A stretch of 64,000 nucleotides of DNA from Sitta carolinensis (lineage: Eukaryota; Chordata; Aves; Passeriformes; Sittidae): contig JAVUNC010000019.1 of NCBI GenBank assembly GCA_032173965.1, forward strand, positions 11,209,234 to 11,273,233, written 5' to 3'. A program made the translations under genes and the position numbers. Below the pieces are notes generated by a model. It searched no databases and was not told the origin of the DNA. It saw only the letters and a list, made by a program, of their open reading frames with translations. This document shows positions 62,351 to 64,000 of the stretch, in pieces; positions within the stretch are counted from its first letter, which is position 1; the number at the start of each line of letters is the position of its first letter.

Positions 62351-64000
62351 TTCATCCTCCGCTCTACCTTTGTGTCTGGCACCATACGGCGATAAGGCTG
62401 ATCTTAAACCATTGCCTCCTTTTAAAATTGATTTCTAATTCTACTCCCCTCCCTCCCTCCCTCCTTCACACTGATGTGGGCACGATGGCTCACTTTTTTC
62501 TTTCTTTTTTTTTTTTTTTTTCTTTTTTTTGCGACGTACCTTTTCCTCGTGAATTTGCATCTAAGTATCAAAGTAGTCCTTGACCCATAAATTTGAGCTA
62601 ACGAGACTTTTCTGTCTACTGTTTGATTCCTTATCTAGCTAATTGTCCATCTGATTACAACCATTTTTCTTCTTGATGGCTCTTTCTGTTTCTTACGTGA
62701 ATAAGCCAAATGAAGAAAACATTGATTTAATGTCAGAGCTTGAAATTTGGAATATCCGTTTTGTGATTTGTTAAAATGAGCTTGCTTATCACTGGGAGGA
62801 GTTAATGAGCGAGCATTTGCTGTTACCATTTCTCCATCAGTTCAATCTGTTGATAGAGAAGGTGCCTTCTAAATTTATTGTCGTGGCTTAACCCTCTCCT
62901 GCAACCAAGCACTGTGCAGCTGACTCTTGCCCAGGCTGATGGGGGAGGGAATCAGAAGGGTACAAGGTACTGCTCTCCCTTTTTCTTCCCCCACTTTATA
63001 GCTGAGTGGGATTTCACAGCATCTGGGATATCCCTTAGGTCACCTGGGGTCTTGGCTGTGCTTACATGTGGAGCTGCAGGAGAAGCAGAAAAACCCTTGG
63101 TTCTTGCTCAACAGGAAGGAAAAACCTCTGTATTATCAACACTGTTTCGAGCACGTATCCAAAATACTGCCCGTACTACTGTGGAGAAAATAACTTTTCC
63201 CCAGCCCAAACCAGCACATTATTATAAAAGTTTCCTGATAAACTGTAACAAAATAAATTTCTGGAGAGAACTGTTTTAACTCTCATGTTTCTTGTGAAAG
63301 AGCATCATCTCTGTTGCAGTCAAGTCAGGAATGTGCTCTTCCTTAAAGGCCAGTGCTGAAAGAAATCCTTATACTTGCTTAAGATACCTGGAAAGTTTGT
63401 CATGTAGGAGAGCTGAACACCATGCAGTGAGTGTTTCAAGTAGAAAGGAGATTCTGCTTTTCCTCTTTCTTCTTTTCTTTTTATCAAGTCAACTAGTTCT
63501 TTTATTTCTCTTTTTCCTTCTTTCTGGGCTCTGGCTCAGAGTGTCTTCATGATGTCTCAGTTTATCCAAGCTTACCCTTCATGGTAATGAGAGCATGGGG
63601 TATGTAACTTCACCCTTTGGATCTCAAGTATGGCATGTGCTGAGGCTTGTGAGTGAAGAAACTGAAACAAAGGTGTAGAAAGTCGAGAGCATGAGGGGTT
63701 TTCAGCATCTGGTTGTGGCAGTGGCAGTGTCATTGACAATTTATTGGCAAAACAGATTCACTGTTGGAGAGGAAGAAGTTGTCTTTATGCTGGAGATCAA
63801 ACTGGTTTCTTCAGCATAAGCTGTAACATCAAATGGAGATAGGAAAATGAATGACTAAGTGCTTTAGTTAGCAATTTGATGTGAAGCTTTTAATAGCAAA
63901 ATGCCAGCTTCTATTAAGTAGAGTTAGTTAATGTGAATTTTCATGGTTTTTTTCTCTAACAGATACAAAAGTGTGCAGGAAACTTACTTATTCTGTGACG
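61833..64000 (+). other. HNRNPLL: HNRNPLL intron 1 (5' part)
   Basis: Begins in the CpG island and turns AT-rich after about 62,380. It contains a T-run at about 62,502-62,531. I found no second exon with the HHKVSVSPVVHVRGL-type RRM start before the window ends, so exon 2 is beyond 64,000. Confidence 0.65.

Overview
This is a 64 kb window of bird nuclear DNA. Three things point to a bird: several fragments of CR1-type LINEs with the avian 3' end, compact vertebrate genes with GT-AG introns and CpG-island promoters, and a gene block that matches human chromosome 2p22 read in reverse (DHX57, GEMIN6, SRSF7, GALM, HNRNPLL). I cannot name the species. There are no bacterial features, CRISPR arrays or phage.

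Layout. 1-4,065: flanking DNA with simple repeats and CR1 pieces. 4,066-4,480: G-rich CpG promoter of DHX57. 5,439-20,028 (+): DHX57, 23 coding exons. 21,714-27,013 (-): an extra copy of SRSF7 (copy A). 28,444-30,730 (-): GEMIN6. 32,498-38,576 (+): SRSF7 copy B, at the ancestral position next to GEMIN6. 41,729-48,777 (-): GALM, 7 coding exons. 48,800-60,200: a long stretch with no recognisable gene. 60,230-60,800: a CR1 relic. 61,050-62,350: CpG island. 61,638 onward (+): first coding exon of HNRNPLL, which runs out of the window.

The most interesting feature is the inverted, head-to-head SRSF7 duplication around GEMIN6. Both copies keep all nine coding exons in the same phases and homologous 3' UTR ends, so copy A is a DNA-level duplicate and not a retrocopy. 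Most introns have diverged beyond recognition. Exon 3, much of intron 3 (the region of the known ultraconserved SRSF7 poison exon), exon 4 and the core of exon 2 are almost identical between copies, as an interrupted inverted repeat. Copy A ends ten residues early, lacks two N-terminal glycines, has an eroded RS domain and has a TATA-box promoter; copy B looks like a normal SRSF7.

Two single-base reading-frame breaks stand out, one in DHX57 coding exon 5 and one in GALM coding exon 3. Both lie next to short G runs and may be assembly errors.

Functionally, four of the five distinct genes act on RNA: a DEAH helicase, an SR splicing factor, an SMN-complex subunit and an hnRNP splicing regulator. 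GALM belongs to sugar metabolism.
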